Shown here piece by piece: positions 1 to 7,623 of a stretch of 18,681 nucleotides of DNA. Each line of letters starts with the position of its first letter. Position 1 is the first letter of the stretch. Origin of the DNA: Bordetella parapertussis (GTDB taxonomy: Bacteria; Pseudomonadota; Gammaproteobacteria; Burkholderiales; Burkholderiaceae_C). The notes under the pieces were generated by a model, which saw only the letters and a list, made by a program, of their open reading frames with translations, had not been told where the DNA came from and made no database searches. The DNA is taken from contig CAMCNE010000043.1 of NCBI GenBank assembly GCA_945875935.1, positions 1 through 18,681 on the forward strand. The letters run 5' to 3'. The translations under genes were made by a program, and so were the position numbers.

Positions 1-2078
1 CGCATCGGCTTGTCGAGGTAGATCGTCGAGCAGGTCGGCACGTCGAAGCCGGTGATCCACATCGCGCAGACGAACACCAGCCGCAGGTCGTTCTTTTCGT
101 CCTTGAACTTCTCGGCCAAGTCCTCGTCGAGCAGCCGCTTGCGGTGCGGCACGATGTCCAGGCCTTTTTTCTTGAGGTCTTCCACCTCGTTTTGGCCCTG
201 GCTCACGACCACGGCCATGTCGGTGGTCTGCATCCGGTGGATGCGGGCAATCAGCGCCTCGCGGGCGTCGCCCTGGGCGGGCAGGAGCGCCGCGTTCAGC
301 CGAACGATCTCGGCCTTCCAGTGCGATTGCACCTTGTCGTGCATGCGCACCGCGGTGGCCTTGTCGATGCACACCATCATCGCCTTGCCGCGGTAGCCGC
401 GGCCGGTGAAGTGCGCCACCATGTCTTTGGCGATGGCCTCCAGCCGGTCTTCGCGGGTGATGATGTGGTACTCGCGGCCGAACTCGCGCTCGAGCTTCTT
501 TTCCTGCGCCTCGTCCAGCTCGGCCTCTTCGAGCAGCTCCTCCAGGTGGCGGTTGAGCTCCTGGTTGGTGAGCTGCACCTCGGGGATGCGGTTCTCGTAG
601 TACAGCGGCACCGTGGCGCCGTCTTCGATCGAGCGGGCGAAGTCGTACACGCTCACGTAGTCGCCAAACACCTCGCGCGTGCGCTCTTCCTCGCCCTTGA
701 TCAGCGGCGTGCCGGTGAAGCCGATGAAGCCGGCGTGGGGCAGCGCGTTGCGCATGTTCAGCGCAAAGATGTCGTACTGGCTGCGGTGCGCCTCGTCGGT
801 GATGACGATCACGTCCGAGCGGTCCGACAGCATTGGGTAAGGCTGCCCGGGCTCGTTCCTGAACTTCTGGATCAGCGTGAAGATGTAGCGCTCTTTGCCG
901 CGCAGCAGTTCCTTCAGGTTCTCGCCGCTGGTGGCGCGCACGTCGTCACGCGTGGTGGCGCCGGTGGCCTTGAAGGTCTTGCTGATCTGGTCGTCCAGCT
1001 CCTCGCGGTCGGTCACGATCACGAAGGTGCAACTGCCCAGCACCCGGCGCAGCACCTTTTGCGTGAAGAACACCATCGACAAGCTCTTGCCCGAGCCCTG
1101 CGTGTGCCAGAACACGCCCAGGCGTTTGCGCTCGGTCTTCTCGGTCTCACGCAACTCCACCAGCCGCGCGATGGACTTGTTGACGCCCAGAAACTGGTGG
1201 TTCTTGGCCGTCTTCTTGATCAGGCCGCCTTTGCCCTCTTCAAAGACGGTGAAGTTCTCGATGTAGTCCAGCAGCCGCACTGGCTCCAGCAGGCCGCGCA
1301 GCGCGCGCTCCAAGCTCACCTTGCCGCCCTTGCCGCTGCCCTTGCCGACAACTTCGTCCTCGTCGGCCACGCGCTTCCATTCAAAGAAGTGCTCCCAGGC
1401 GCTGGTCAGCGTGCCCACCTTGGTGTCCGAGCCGTTGCTCAGCAAGATGAAGGCGTTGGGGTGAAAGAGCTGCGGCACGCTTTGGCCGCGGTAGTCACGC
1501 AGGTTGTCGTCGAAGGCGCTCTTCAGCGGCACGGCCGGCTTTTTCAGCTCGATGAGCACCAGCGGCAGGCCGTTCACGAAGCCCAGCAGGTCGCAGCGGC
1601 GGCGGTACATGTCGCCGGCCACCCACATCTGCGACGCCACGAAGAACTCGTTGTTGGCGGGCGTGGTCCAGTCGATCACGCGCAGTGTCTCGGTGCTGTG
1701 CCCGCCGTGCTCGTCAGGCACCTTCACCTGCACGCCGTCTTTGAGCAGGCGGTAGAAGTCGCGGTTGGCGTTGACGGCGATCTGCTTGGAGCGGTCTTGC
1801 GTGAGCTGCTCGATGGCCTGCCCGTAGGCGTCGGCCGGCAGTCCGGGGTTCAGTGCCACCAGCGACGCGCGCAGCCGGCGCGTCAGGATGACCTGCGACT
1901 CGCTTTCGCGCCCCTCGCTGCCCAGCACACCGAGGGTCTCGGCGTACAGGTTCTTGAAGCTCCAGCCCAGCGAAGTCAGCAGGTCGATCGCCGGCATTTC
2001 GACAAGCGCCAGCTCGCCGTAGCCAGCCGAGATTTCTCTGGCCACGAGCGTGGTGGCCTTGCTCGAGTCGTTGCTCAC
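1..2078 (-). CDS. hsdR: Type I restriction enzyme R subunit HsdR (5' part; runs off the left edge)
   Basis: The motor and nuclease subunit of a type I restriction enzyme, which translocates DNA with ATP and cuts it when it meets unmethylated sites. I translated the minus strand from 2078 and it stays open to base 1, giving 692 codons without the C-terminus. Visible in order: a PD-(D/E)xK nuclease core near residues 160-180 (Asp163, Glu177, Lys179 in IELKK); Walker A HTQGSGKS at 325-332; the DEAH box TDEAHRSQYD at 427-436; and helicase motif III FTGTPL at 454-459. The start is GTG at 2076-2078, with AGGA eight bases upstream. An in-frame TTG 18 bases further upstream is a weaker alternative. 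The gene is last in the hsdM-hsdS-ATPase-hsdR order, separated from the ATPase gene by 244 bases, so it may have its own promoter or depend on readthrough. The DEAH motif and subunit sizes resemble the EcoR124-like (IC) group, which is an inference. Confidence 0.95.
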   Translation of the reverse strand, partial: MSNDSSKATTLVAREISAGYGELALVEMPAIDLLTSLGWSFKNLYAETLGVLGSEGRESESQVILTRRLRASLVALNPGLPADAYGQAIEQLTQDRSKQIAVNANRDFYRLLKDGVQVKVPDEHGGHSTETLRVIDWTTPANNEFFVASQMWVAGDMYRRRCDLLGFVNGLPLVLIELKKPAVPLKSAFDDNLRDYRGQSVPQLFHPNAFILLSNGSDTKVGTLTSAWEHFFEWKRVADEDEVVGKGSGKGGKVSLERALRGLLEPVRLLDYIENFTVFEEGKGGLIKKTAKNHQFLGVNKSIARLVELRETEKTERKRLGVFWHTQGSGKSLSMVFFTQKVLRRVLGSCTFVIVTDREELDDQISKTFKATGATTRDDVRATSGENLKELLRGKERYIFTLIQKFRNEPGQPYPMLSDRSDVIVITDEAHRSQYDIFALNMRNALPHAGFIGFTGTPLIKGEEERTREVFGDYVSVYDFARSIEDGATVPLYYENRIPEVQLTNQELNRHLEELLEEAELDEAQEKKLEREFGREYHIITREDRLEAIAKDMVAHFTGRGYRGKAMMVCIDKATAVRMHDKVQSHWKAEIVRLNAALLPAQGDAREALIARIHRMQTTDMAVVVSQGQNEVEDLKKKGLDIVPHRKRLLDEDLAEKFKDEKNDLRLVFVCAMWITGFDVPTCSTIYLDKPM

Positions 2079-2322
2079 CGGGTGCGTCCTATCCAACAAA
2101 AAACTCGAGGTGCATCAAGTACTTGCGGCGGGCCTGCTGCGTTGAATTGGATAAGTCTTTGGCTAAAAACCGGCCCTGACGCCCAGCTATCCAATGCGTC
2201 CCTCGCCATGGCGTCAGTTGGTGAACTGACAATTCGGCTGACCCTTCGGGTCTTATGAATCAAGCACTTGGCGCTCTTTGGCAGGTATTGAACTGACGCG
2301 CGCTGCATGATTGGCCCTGGAT
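2079..2322. promoter_or_regulatory. Repeat-rich, lower-GC spacer upstream of hsdR
   Basis: No convincing gene lies in this gap, which has about 50-60% GC against about 70% in its neighbours. It carries several copies of a GCGTCAGTTC-type word: GCGTCAGTT at 2211-2219 facing GAACTGAC at 2223-2230 (a 7-base stem with a 4-base loop), GAACTGACGC at 2290-2299, and GCGTCAGTTC at 2334-2343 just inside the upstream gene. A small hairpin, GACCC-TTC-GGGTC, lies at 2240-2252. CTATCCAA occurs at 2089-2096 and 2187-2194 with the inverse TTGGATA at 2147-2153. ATCAAGTACTTG (2114-2125) and ATCAAGCACTTG (2259-2270) form another pair. An 83-codon frame beginning at GTG 2326 crosses the gap and ends in TGA at 2075, overlapping both neighbours by GTGA. 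Its third codon positions are only about half G or C, so I do not call it a gene. Operator, attenuator or structured-RNA roles are possible; none is shown. Confidence 0.4.
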
Positions 2323-3969
2323 TCACCGTTTGGGCGTCAGTTCATACCGCCGGCCACCCGCTTGGCCAACCGGCACCAACAAGCCGGCATCCACCATGGC
2401 TGCCAATTCAGTGCGCAAGGTGCGCTCGGGGATCTCGGCGCCAATGCGGGCGTGAATCTCGCCTCGCTTGGATTGGCCGTAGATGCTGAGGTCGCTCAAC
2501 ACCAACTCCCTCAGCCGATGCCGCTCAATGCCGCGCAAGCTGGTACGGCCGCGATACTGCGTCGCCTTGAGCACATCGGGGTTCACCCGGTACGTCATGC
2601 CCTTGGTGCGCCCGTGGGTGACTACCAGGGCCAAGTCCAGCAGACGGCCTAGCCAAGGGCGCAATTCATCAGCACCCTTCAGTGCCAACGCCTTGGTCAG
2701 TTCCAGCGCGGTGATCGCCTCGTGCTGGGCAATCAACCCCAGGGTGGTGCGCTCGCGCGCTTGAAGCTGAAAGTTGGCGTCAGCCTTAGCAATCAGATCG
2801 ATCACTTCCGGGTGGGCGATGCGGCGCTGCACCGTCACGATCACGCGGTCGTCGCCTTCTTCCACCTTCGGGCCAGGCCGGCCGCTGGCGAGCAACTGTT
2901 CGTACAGCCGGTCGTAGCCCGAGCCTTCACGCTCCATCAGCTTCAGGTCGTAGAACACCCGGGCCAGGTGGTCGTTGCGCTTGCGGCTGGTGTGCAGGAT
3001 GTTGGCGGCCGTCACTCCCAGCGGCAGCAGGCCGGGGTTGTGCACCTCCAGCCGTTCGGGGTACAGGTTGATGAAGATGTCGCCGCCCTGGGTGTAGGGC
3101 CGGTGCACCAGGGCATTGGCCAGCAGCTCGCGCACCACCACCTCGTCGAAGTGCGGCACGTTCTTGCGGAATAGCCCATCGGGGAACTCGTAGCTGTCTT
3201 GCCAGTCGGGTACCTCGCGCCACACGGCGTCGATCAGCTCCTGCGGGTTGAGGCTGTAGTCGTCCCACACGCGCTTGAAGACCTTCAGCCACCGCTCATC
3301 GAAGCGGGTGCACTGGATCACCGGCGCATGGCGCAGCACCGCGCGGTCTGGCCGCTGGCCCACCCACAGCACGCCCAGGTTCGTCAGATGCTCGGCATCG
3401 GCCATCAGGTAGTGGTCCAGCAGCTCGGCGTCGGTCTTGAGCTTGACGCGGGCGCTCACGCGGTCGGAAGCACGCACGCCCTGCACGAAGGCGTTCAGCT
3501 TGTTGGCGTCCACCCGGCTGCGCGGCACCTGCCGCTGCGGCTGCGCCTCCCAGACGAAGGCCGACTTGTCGCCGGCCAGGCGCGCCAGGTCTTCGGGCAT
3601 CAAGGGCCGCGACTCGTCGCCCACGCGCAGGTAGTAGCGCCCGTCCGATGTGGCGGCCATGGCCTGGCGCGATGCAAACACCTGCAGATCGATCCACTCG
3701 CCACCGTTGTCGGCCACCTGGCGCGTGGCGGCCACGGCCACGTTCAGCGTCAGCGTGGGGATGCGCTTGCTCAGGCGCATCACCTGCTCGTCGGTGACAC
3801 GCTGGTCGGGCGGCGGCTGGGGCGCTTCGTCTTCCACACCGATGGCCAGCCGCCCCCCGCTGGCATTGGCCATGGCCACGCAGTCGGCCGCCAGCTCGCG
3901 CAGGCCCCGATCGCCGTCGTGCAGCACGCGCAGCGACTTCTTGTCGAAGAGCTGGCCTTCTTCGCTCAT
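2323..3969 (-). CDS. AlbA_2 (Schlafen-like) / GHKL ATPase-type protein inside the hsd operon
   Basis: A 548-residue cytoplasmic protein of the family annotated as 'putative DNA-binding / divergent AAA-4 / RecG-related ATP-binding protein'. The N-terminal part (about 10-135) looks like an AlbA_2 domain, with ANASGGRLAIGVED at 35-48. The middle carries a histidine-kinase-type ATPase fold: N-box-like ELLANALVHR at 281-290, NPG at 311-313 and EGSGYDR at 348-354. Two winged-helix-like segments follow, about 405-465 and 485-548. The start is ATG at 3967-3969, which overlaps the hsdS stop as ATGA; the longer upstream frame is a shadow of hsdS. Such proteins often occur in type I restriction loci, but their job there is unsettled. 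A transcriptional regulator of the operon or an accessory defence effector would both fit. Family assignment is strong; function is unknown. Confidence 0.85.
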   Translation of the reverse strand: MSEEGQLFDKKSLRVLHDGDRGLRELAADCVAMANASGGRLAIGVEDEAPQPPPDQRVTDEQVMRLSKRIPTLTLNVAVAATRQVADNGGEWIDLQVFASRQAMAATSDGRYYLRVGDESRPLMPEDLARLAGDKSAFVWEAQPQRQVPRSRVDANKLNAFVQGVRASDRVSARVKLKTDAELLDHYLMADAEHLTNLGVLWVGQRPDRAVLRHAPVIQCTRFDERWLKVFKRVWDDYSLNPQELIDAVWREVPDWQDSYEFPDGLFRKNVPHFDEVVVRELLANALVHRPYTQGGDIFINLYPERLEVHNPGLLPLGVTAANILHTSRKRNDHLARVFYDLKLMEREGSGYDRLYEQLLASGRPGPKVEEGDDRVIVTVQRRIAHPEVIDLIAKADANFQLQARERTTLGLIAQHEAITALELTKALALKGADELRPWLGRLLDLALVVTHGRTKGMTYRVNPDVLKATQYRGRTSLRGIERHRLRELVLSDLSIYGQSKRGEIHARIGAEIPERTLRTELAAMVDAGLLVPVGQAGGRRYELTPKR

Positions 3970-5144
3970 GCGACGAGCGCCTCCGGTTCGGGCATCACCG
4001 ACACGTCCAATTCGCCGGAGATCAGCTGGGGCAGCAGCAGGTCGCGGGTCGTCCGTAGGTTCTCGTTCGCCAACTCCAGCCGTCGTTTCAGCTTGATCAT
4101 CGGGCCGACGACATCGTCGAATGCGGTAAGCACAATGGCCGTTGGTCGCACTACGGGTAGGCCATGAATGTCGTTCCGATTCAGCGTCGGCACGGCCGCG
4201 CCCGAGTTGAAGCCGCTGAGGTCGATCGACCTCAGAACGTAGAACGCATACAAGGCGGAGCCGACTGCGAATTGTTTGACCCAAAGCGTCGTGTTGAGTG
4301 GCCAGAAGTCGCCCTCCACCAACATCACTGAACCGAGTGACCCAGACCGCCCTGTGACCACGCCAGGGCCTCTGACCTTGTACTCATGATGCGAGCCGCT
4401 CGTCCCCGTCGCCGAGACGATCGGGAACGGTCCCTCAGTGCGGTCTTGCTTTGGCAAGTCGAAGCCCCGCTGAAGCACAAGTACCTCGTCTAGGCGAACT
4501 ATCGGCCACCCCTCTGGCACCAGCCCCAACTCGGACTCGATCATCCGCACGCCCTCGTGGCCGGGGAAGCGGAAGCGGACGAACCACTCCTCGTAGATGC
4601 GCCGGGCCATCTCCTCCAGGATCGCGATGCGGCGCGTGTTGTTGTCGATCAGGTCGTCGTAGGCAGCGAGGATCGAGGCGATGCGACGTTGTATTGGCAG
4701 CGGCGGTAGCGGTATCGACTGCTGCTCGATCAAGCTGGGACTGATGTTGGGCTGTGCCGCACCATAAGCATGGGCCTCGAAGACGGCGCGAACCTCCGGC
4801 AACCGCAGCCACTGAAACAGGTACTCGGCGTTGATTCGGTCGCGCTTCTTGATCGAGAACCGGCCGACTCGCTGGTTCAAGAGCATGCGGCCCTCATCGC
4901 GCACTTTGGCGACCTGCCCGATGTGGCCCGTCATCGAGATCAACACATCGCCTCTGGTCAGTTCAAAGGCCCGTGCAGAGTGCGCCACTTCTTCGCTCAC
5001 GAACGAGCAACCGTCGAGGGTGACCCAGCCGTCCTTCACGTTGGCAATCTTGATCACCGGCACACCAACGTCGAGCCAATCTGCGCTCTTGAAAGCGAAG
5101 CCCGACTTGACGGCGACTACGTCGCCTAGGCGCGTTGACGTCAT
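3966..5144 (-). CDS. hsdS: Type I restriction-modification specificity subunit HsdS
   Basis: The DNA-recognition subunit shared by the methylase (M2S) and the restriction complex; each of its two target recognition domains reads half of a bipartite site. The protein is 392 residues. TRD1 spans about 1-150 (starting TRLGDVVAVKSGFAF). A conserved helical spacer follows at about 150-205 (PLPPLPIQRRIASILAAYDD, then a charged helix). TRD2 spans about 208-335 (starting LGLVPEGWPIVRLDEV), and a second helical spacer lies at about 335-375, ending in LLLPQLISGEL. The start is ATG at 5142-5144, overlapping the hsdM stop as ATGA; the frame extends upstream only as a shadow within hsdM. Parts of both TRDs have about 57-63% GC, below the neighbouring genes, as expected if TRDs are exchanged horizontally. 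The site recognised cannot be read from the sequence. Confidence 0.95.
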   Translation of the reverse strand: MTSTRLGDVVAVKSGFAFKSADWLDVGVPVIKIANVKDGWVTLDGCSFVSEEVAHSARAFELTRGDVLISMTGHIGQVAKVRDEGRMLLNQRVGRFSIKKRDRINAEYLFQWLRLPEVRAVFEAHAYGAAQPNISPSLIEQQSIPLPPLPIQRRIASILAAYDDLIDNNTRRIAILEEMARRIYEEWFVRFRFPGHEGVRMIESELGLVPEGWPIVRLDEVLVLQRGFDLPKQDRTEGPFPIVSATGTSGSHHEYKVRGPGVVTGRSGSLGSVMLVEGDFWPLNTTLWVKQFAVGSALYAFYVLRSIDLSGFNSGAAVPTLNRNDIHGLPVVRPTAIVLTAFDDVVGPMIKLKRRLELANENLRTTRDLLLPQLISGELDVSVMPEPEALVA

Positions 5145-6706
5145 GCGGCAGCGCCCCGTTCCAGAATCTGCTGCACCGAATCGGCAATGGTCGTCTGGAG
5201 CGCCGCCGCTTCGATGTTCAACGTCTCCAGCCCCTCGTTCAATTCTCCAAGCCGCACTGCAAAGTCGAACTCGTCGGCAGCCCGCTCGCCGATACCGACG
5301 TAGCGCCCGGGATTGAGGCTCCAAGTTTGGGCTTCGATCTCACCCACTGTCGCCACCCCACACAGTCCCGCCACGTCGGAGTAGGTGCCAGCGGGGAAAC
5401 GCTCATTCAGCAACTGTTGGCTACCTGCGTCGAACTCCGGCGCCTCCCCGCGATACAGCCGCACGATGTTGGCCAGGAATTCCAGTTGCTCAGGCATGAA
5501 CTCGCGGATCGCCCGCGACACCTGCTTGAAGAACGGCCGCGCATCGAGGAACAGCACCGTGTCCTTGCGCGGCCCGCGCGCCTTGGCCTTGTCAAAGAAC
5601 CACAGCGTGCACGGCAGCGTGACGGTGTAGAAGAAGTTGGAGCCGATGCTGACGATCACGTCCACCGCGCCGCTTTGGATCAGCTTCTTGCGGATTTCGA
5701 GCTCGCTGCCGCGCGCGTCACCGGCCGAGTTGGCCATCACGAAGCCAGCGCGGCCGGTCTCGTTGAGGCTGGACCAGAAGAGCTGGATCCACAGGTAGTT
5801 GCCGTTGTCGGTGCTGGGCAGGCCGAGCGGAAAGCGAACGTCGTCCTTCAGTCGGTCCTTGTCGACGCCGGAGACGTTGAACGGCGGGTTGGCCATCACG
5901 AAGTCGAACCTGCCGCCGTTGCCAGCGACCGCCTTGTGCGGGTCTTCGTAATAGGTGTTGGCCTCGCGCACGTCGCCCGACAGGCCATGCACCGCAAGGT
6001 TCATCTTGGCGAGCTTGACGGTGTCGGCGGCTTTTTCGGTGCCGAACACGGTGAGCTCGGTGGTGGCGTTGCGCTGGTGGCGCTGCACGAAGGCGGCGCA
6101 CTGCACGAACATGCCGCCGGAGCCGCAGGCGGGATCGAAGATGCGGCCATGGAAGGGCTGCAAGATCTCGACGATCAGCCGCACGATGCTGGTGGGCGTG
6201 TAGAACACGCCGCCCTTTTGGCCCTCTTTCAGCGCAAAGTTGCCCAGGAAGTATTCGTACACCTTGCCGAAGGCGTCGCCCTCCAGATCCAGCGGGGCGA
6301 GCAGGCGCAGCAACTCGACCAGCGTGGCGTTGGGCAGCAGGTTGTAACCGCGCGGCAGCACGCCCTTCAGCTCAGGGTTGTGCTCTTCGACCAACGACAT
6401 GGCGGTGGCGATGGCGCGGCCCATGTTGGCGCCTTCGGTGAGCGTGAGCAGGTGCGAGAAGCGCGCCTCTTCGGGCAGAAAGAGCACGCCCTCGGCTTGG
6501 TAGTCCACCGCGTCAATCTCGTCGGCCGGCGTGCCCTGGTCGTGCAGCGCCTGCGTCAGCTCGGTGAAGCGCTTGTCGGCGTAGCGCAAGAAGATCAGGC
6601 CGAGCACCGGGGTGGAAAACTCGGCCGGCTTCAGCCCGGTGTTGGCCCAGAGCTGGTCGGCGGCGGCCCAGAGGCGGTTTTCAATTGCGACGAGGTCGGA
6701 TGACAT
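5141..6706 (-). CDS. hsdM: Type I restriction-modification N6-adenine methyltransferase HsdM
   Basis: The modification subunit, which transfers a methyl group from S-adenosylmethionine to N6 of adenine in the site chosen by HsdS. The protein is 521 residues, the usual length for the family. The N-terminal helical domain (about 5-155) starts IENRLWAAADQLW and includes the typical LIFLRYADKRF segment. The catalytic domain shows FYTP at 168-171, SAM-binding motif I DPACGSGG at 191-198 and catalytic motif IV NPPF at 273-276. The start is ATG at 6704-6706, with no strong Shine-Dalgarno. It is the first gene of the overlapping hsdM-hsdS-ATPase series, with a possible promoter at 6726-6754 just upstream. 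Confidence 0.97.
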   Translation of the reverse strand: MSSDLVAIENRLWAAADQLWANTGLKPAEFSTPVLGLIFLRYADKRFTELTQALHDQGTPADEIDAVDYQAEGVLFLPEEARFSHLLTLTEGANMGRAIATAMSLVEEHNPELKGVLPRGYNLLPNATLVELLRLLAPLDLEGDAFGKVYEYFLGNFALKEGQKGGVFYTPTSIVRLIVEILQPFHGRIFDPACGSGGMFVQCAAFVQRHQRNATTELTVFGTEKAADTVKLAKMNLAVHGLSGDVREANTYYEDPHKAVAGNGGRFDFVMANPPFNVSGVDKDRLKDDVRFPLGLPSTDNGNYLWIQLFWSSLNETGRAGFVMANSAGDARGSELEIRKKLIQSGAVDVIVSIGSNFFYTVTLPCTLWFFDKAKARGPRKDTVLFLDARPFFKQVSRAIREFMPEQLEFLANIVRLYRGEAPEFDAGSQQLLNERFPAGTYSDVAGLCGVATVGEIEAQTWSLNPGRYVGIGERAADEFDFAVRLGELNEGLETLNIEAAALQTTIADSVQQILERGAAA

Positions 6707-6725
6707 GCGCGCCCGGGGTGGTTGA

Positions 6726-6754
6726 GGAATAGGCCGGAGTATTCCCCATGTGAA
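6726..6754 (-). promoter_or_regulatory. Possible promoter of the hsd operon with an inverted repeat over the -10
   Basis: On the minus strand, TTCACA (6754-6749; 5 of 6 matches to the sigma-70 -35 box) is followed after 17 bases by TATTCC (6731-6726; a weak -10). Transcription would begin about a dozen bases before the hsdM start codon. The -10 hexamer is also one arm of the inverted repeat GGAATA (6726-6731) / TATTCC (6740-6745), a plausible operator. The rest of 6707-6859 shows only a short GGGC/GCCC stem at 6756-6769. Prediction by eye only. Confidence 0.35.
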
Positions 6755-6859
6755 CGGGCCAGCGAGCCCGGGAAGCTAGCCGCTCTTTGTCCAGCCTTCA
6801 CCAGAGCAGGATGCCCACAGACCCAACGAGAAGCTGATATCCGTCCTGGCAACGGGCCA

Positions 6860-7060
6860 TCAGGCCTCGTTCATGCCACTGGCTTGGGTGGCAACCACCG
6901 GCACTGCCGCGCCGATGTTCACGATCTTGCCGTCCTGCCAGACGTAGCACGGCGTGCCTGTCTTGTGCGCCAGTTCCTGCGCGGCGCGGGCCGCGCGCAG
7001 CAGGGCAGCGCCGGCCTGGAGCAGATCGGGGTCGCGCAGCTTGGGGGCGGTTTCATTCAT
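6860..7060 (-). CDS. Small protein of unknown function (66 aa)
   Basis: A short ORF with GC-rich codon use that looks genuine. An alanine- and leucine-rich helix (about residues 13-35, with an LLRAARAAQELAHKTG segment) leads into a compact motif GTPCYVWQDGKIVNI at about 35-49, followed by a low-complexity tail. Small proteins with a TGTP.hh.DGKhh pattern are familiar as uncharacterised ORFs, and some antitoxins have a similar size and shape, but I cannot assign a family. The start is ATG at 7058-7060 with a poor Shine-Dalgarno (GAAG nine bases upstream). It lies between the ArsA-fusion remnant and hsdM, all on the minus strand, and has no candidate toxin next to it. Confidence 0.6.
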   Translation of the reverse strand: MNETAPKLRDPDLLQAGAALLRAARAAQELAHKTGTPCYVWQDGKIVNIGAAVPVVATQASGMNEA

Positions 7061-7179
7061 GGGTTGTCTTCGCCTGCGAGGAGGGTGGGCGTCGTGCCTG
7101 AATTGTGGTGGTGCACGCGGTCGTCGCCAAGCCGGCTCCTGACTCCTGCCGCGCGAGGACGTCCTCTTGACGCTCTCGA
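7061..7179. other. Short intergenic gap with a 12-base palindrome
   Basis: This 119-base gap separates the chimeric thioredoxin/ArsA ORF from the 66-residue ORF. It contains the perfect palindrome GAGGACGTCCTC at 7155-7166. No T-rich run follows it on either strand, so it is not a typical intrinsic terminator. Nothing else was recognised. Confidence 0.4.
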
Positions 7180-7623
7180 CTACCCGCCCTGCGCCTCAGG
7201 CGCCCTCACCAACGCCGACAGCGCCTCCAACCCGATGGGCGCGCGCACCAGCCAAGGCAGGGTGAACACACGTTTGGCCAGACCGGCGCCGATGCGTTCG
7301 ATCTGCTGGCGCTCGCCGGCCAGTCGGGCGGCGAGCAGGCGGTCGTGGGTGCCGGCGGCCAGCACGCTCTTGTTGATCACCCAGGCGTAGGGCTCGATGC
7401 GCGCGCGGCGCAGGTCTTCTTGCAGCGCGGCGGCTTGCGACACCGGCATGTGGCCGTCGATGATGACCGCCGGCGTGGCGTGCACGCCCAGGTGCTGCAT
7501 CTCCTCGCGCGTTTCAACCTTGACGATCTTGACGGCCACGCCGGCGTCTTGCGCCGCCCGCTCGATGATGCCCACGGTGCTGCGGCACTTGCTGCACCCG
7601 GGCCCGACAACCGTGATTTCCAT
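7180..7623 (-). CDS. Chimeric ORF: small CxxC thioredoxin-like domain joined to an ArsA C-terminal fragment
   Basis: A 147-residue ORF made of two pieces. Residues 1-58 match the small 'redox-active disulfide / thioredoxin-like' family: strand MEITVVGPGCSKC with Cys10-x-x-Cys13 and the cis-proline signature ATPAVIIDG at 49-57. Residues 59-139 resemble the C-terminal end of an arsenite ATPase (ArsA) half: PVSQAAALQEDLRRARIEPY, then AWVINKS at 80-86, LLAARLAGERQQIERI and a closing VPW-like LPW with APIGLEAL. The ArsA P-loop, switch and metal-binding cysteines are absent, so no ATPase activity is expected. The thioredoxin part lacks its normal final helix, replaced by ArsA sequence at about base 7447-7450. 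I chose ATG 7621-7623, which has AAGG eight bases upstream; the longer frame to 7695 lacks support. It is best read as an in-frame deletion scar of an arsenic-resistance operon. A retained function cannot be excluded. Confidence 0.75.
   Translation of the reverse strand: MEITVVGPGCSKCRSTVGIIERAAQDAGVAVKIVKVETREEMQHLGVHATPAVIIDGHMPVSQAAALQEDLRRARIEPYAWVINKSVLAAGTHDRLLAARLAGERQQIERIGAGLAKRVFTLPWLVRAPIGLEALSALVRAPEAQGG

Noticed and set aside
1..2078. hsdR as a truncated pseudogene
   Set aside because: The frame is open and intact to the window edge with all expected motifs; the missing C-terminus is due only to the window boundary.
144..2258. 704-codon plus-strand open frame opposite hsdR
   Set aside because: It is antisense to a gene with clear restriction-enzyme motifs, and its translation is low-complexity (Val/Leu/Ala/His/Gln-rich), as expected for the complement of GC-rich codons.
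3970..4284. Longer N-terminus for the AlbA_2/ATPase protein
   Set aside because: The extra residues are an Arg-rich out-of-frame reading of the HsdS C-terminus; the ATGA-overlap start is better.
5135..6703. 522-codon plus-strand open frame opposite hsdM
   Set aside because: It mirrors hsdM almost end to end, has no recognisable domain, and is biased towards Val, Gln, His and Gly.
7155..7166. GAGGACGTCCTC palindrome as an intrinsic terminator
   Set aside because: No T-rich run follows on either strand and the self-complementary core leaves no loop.
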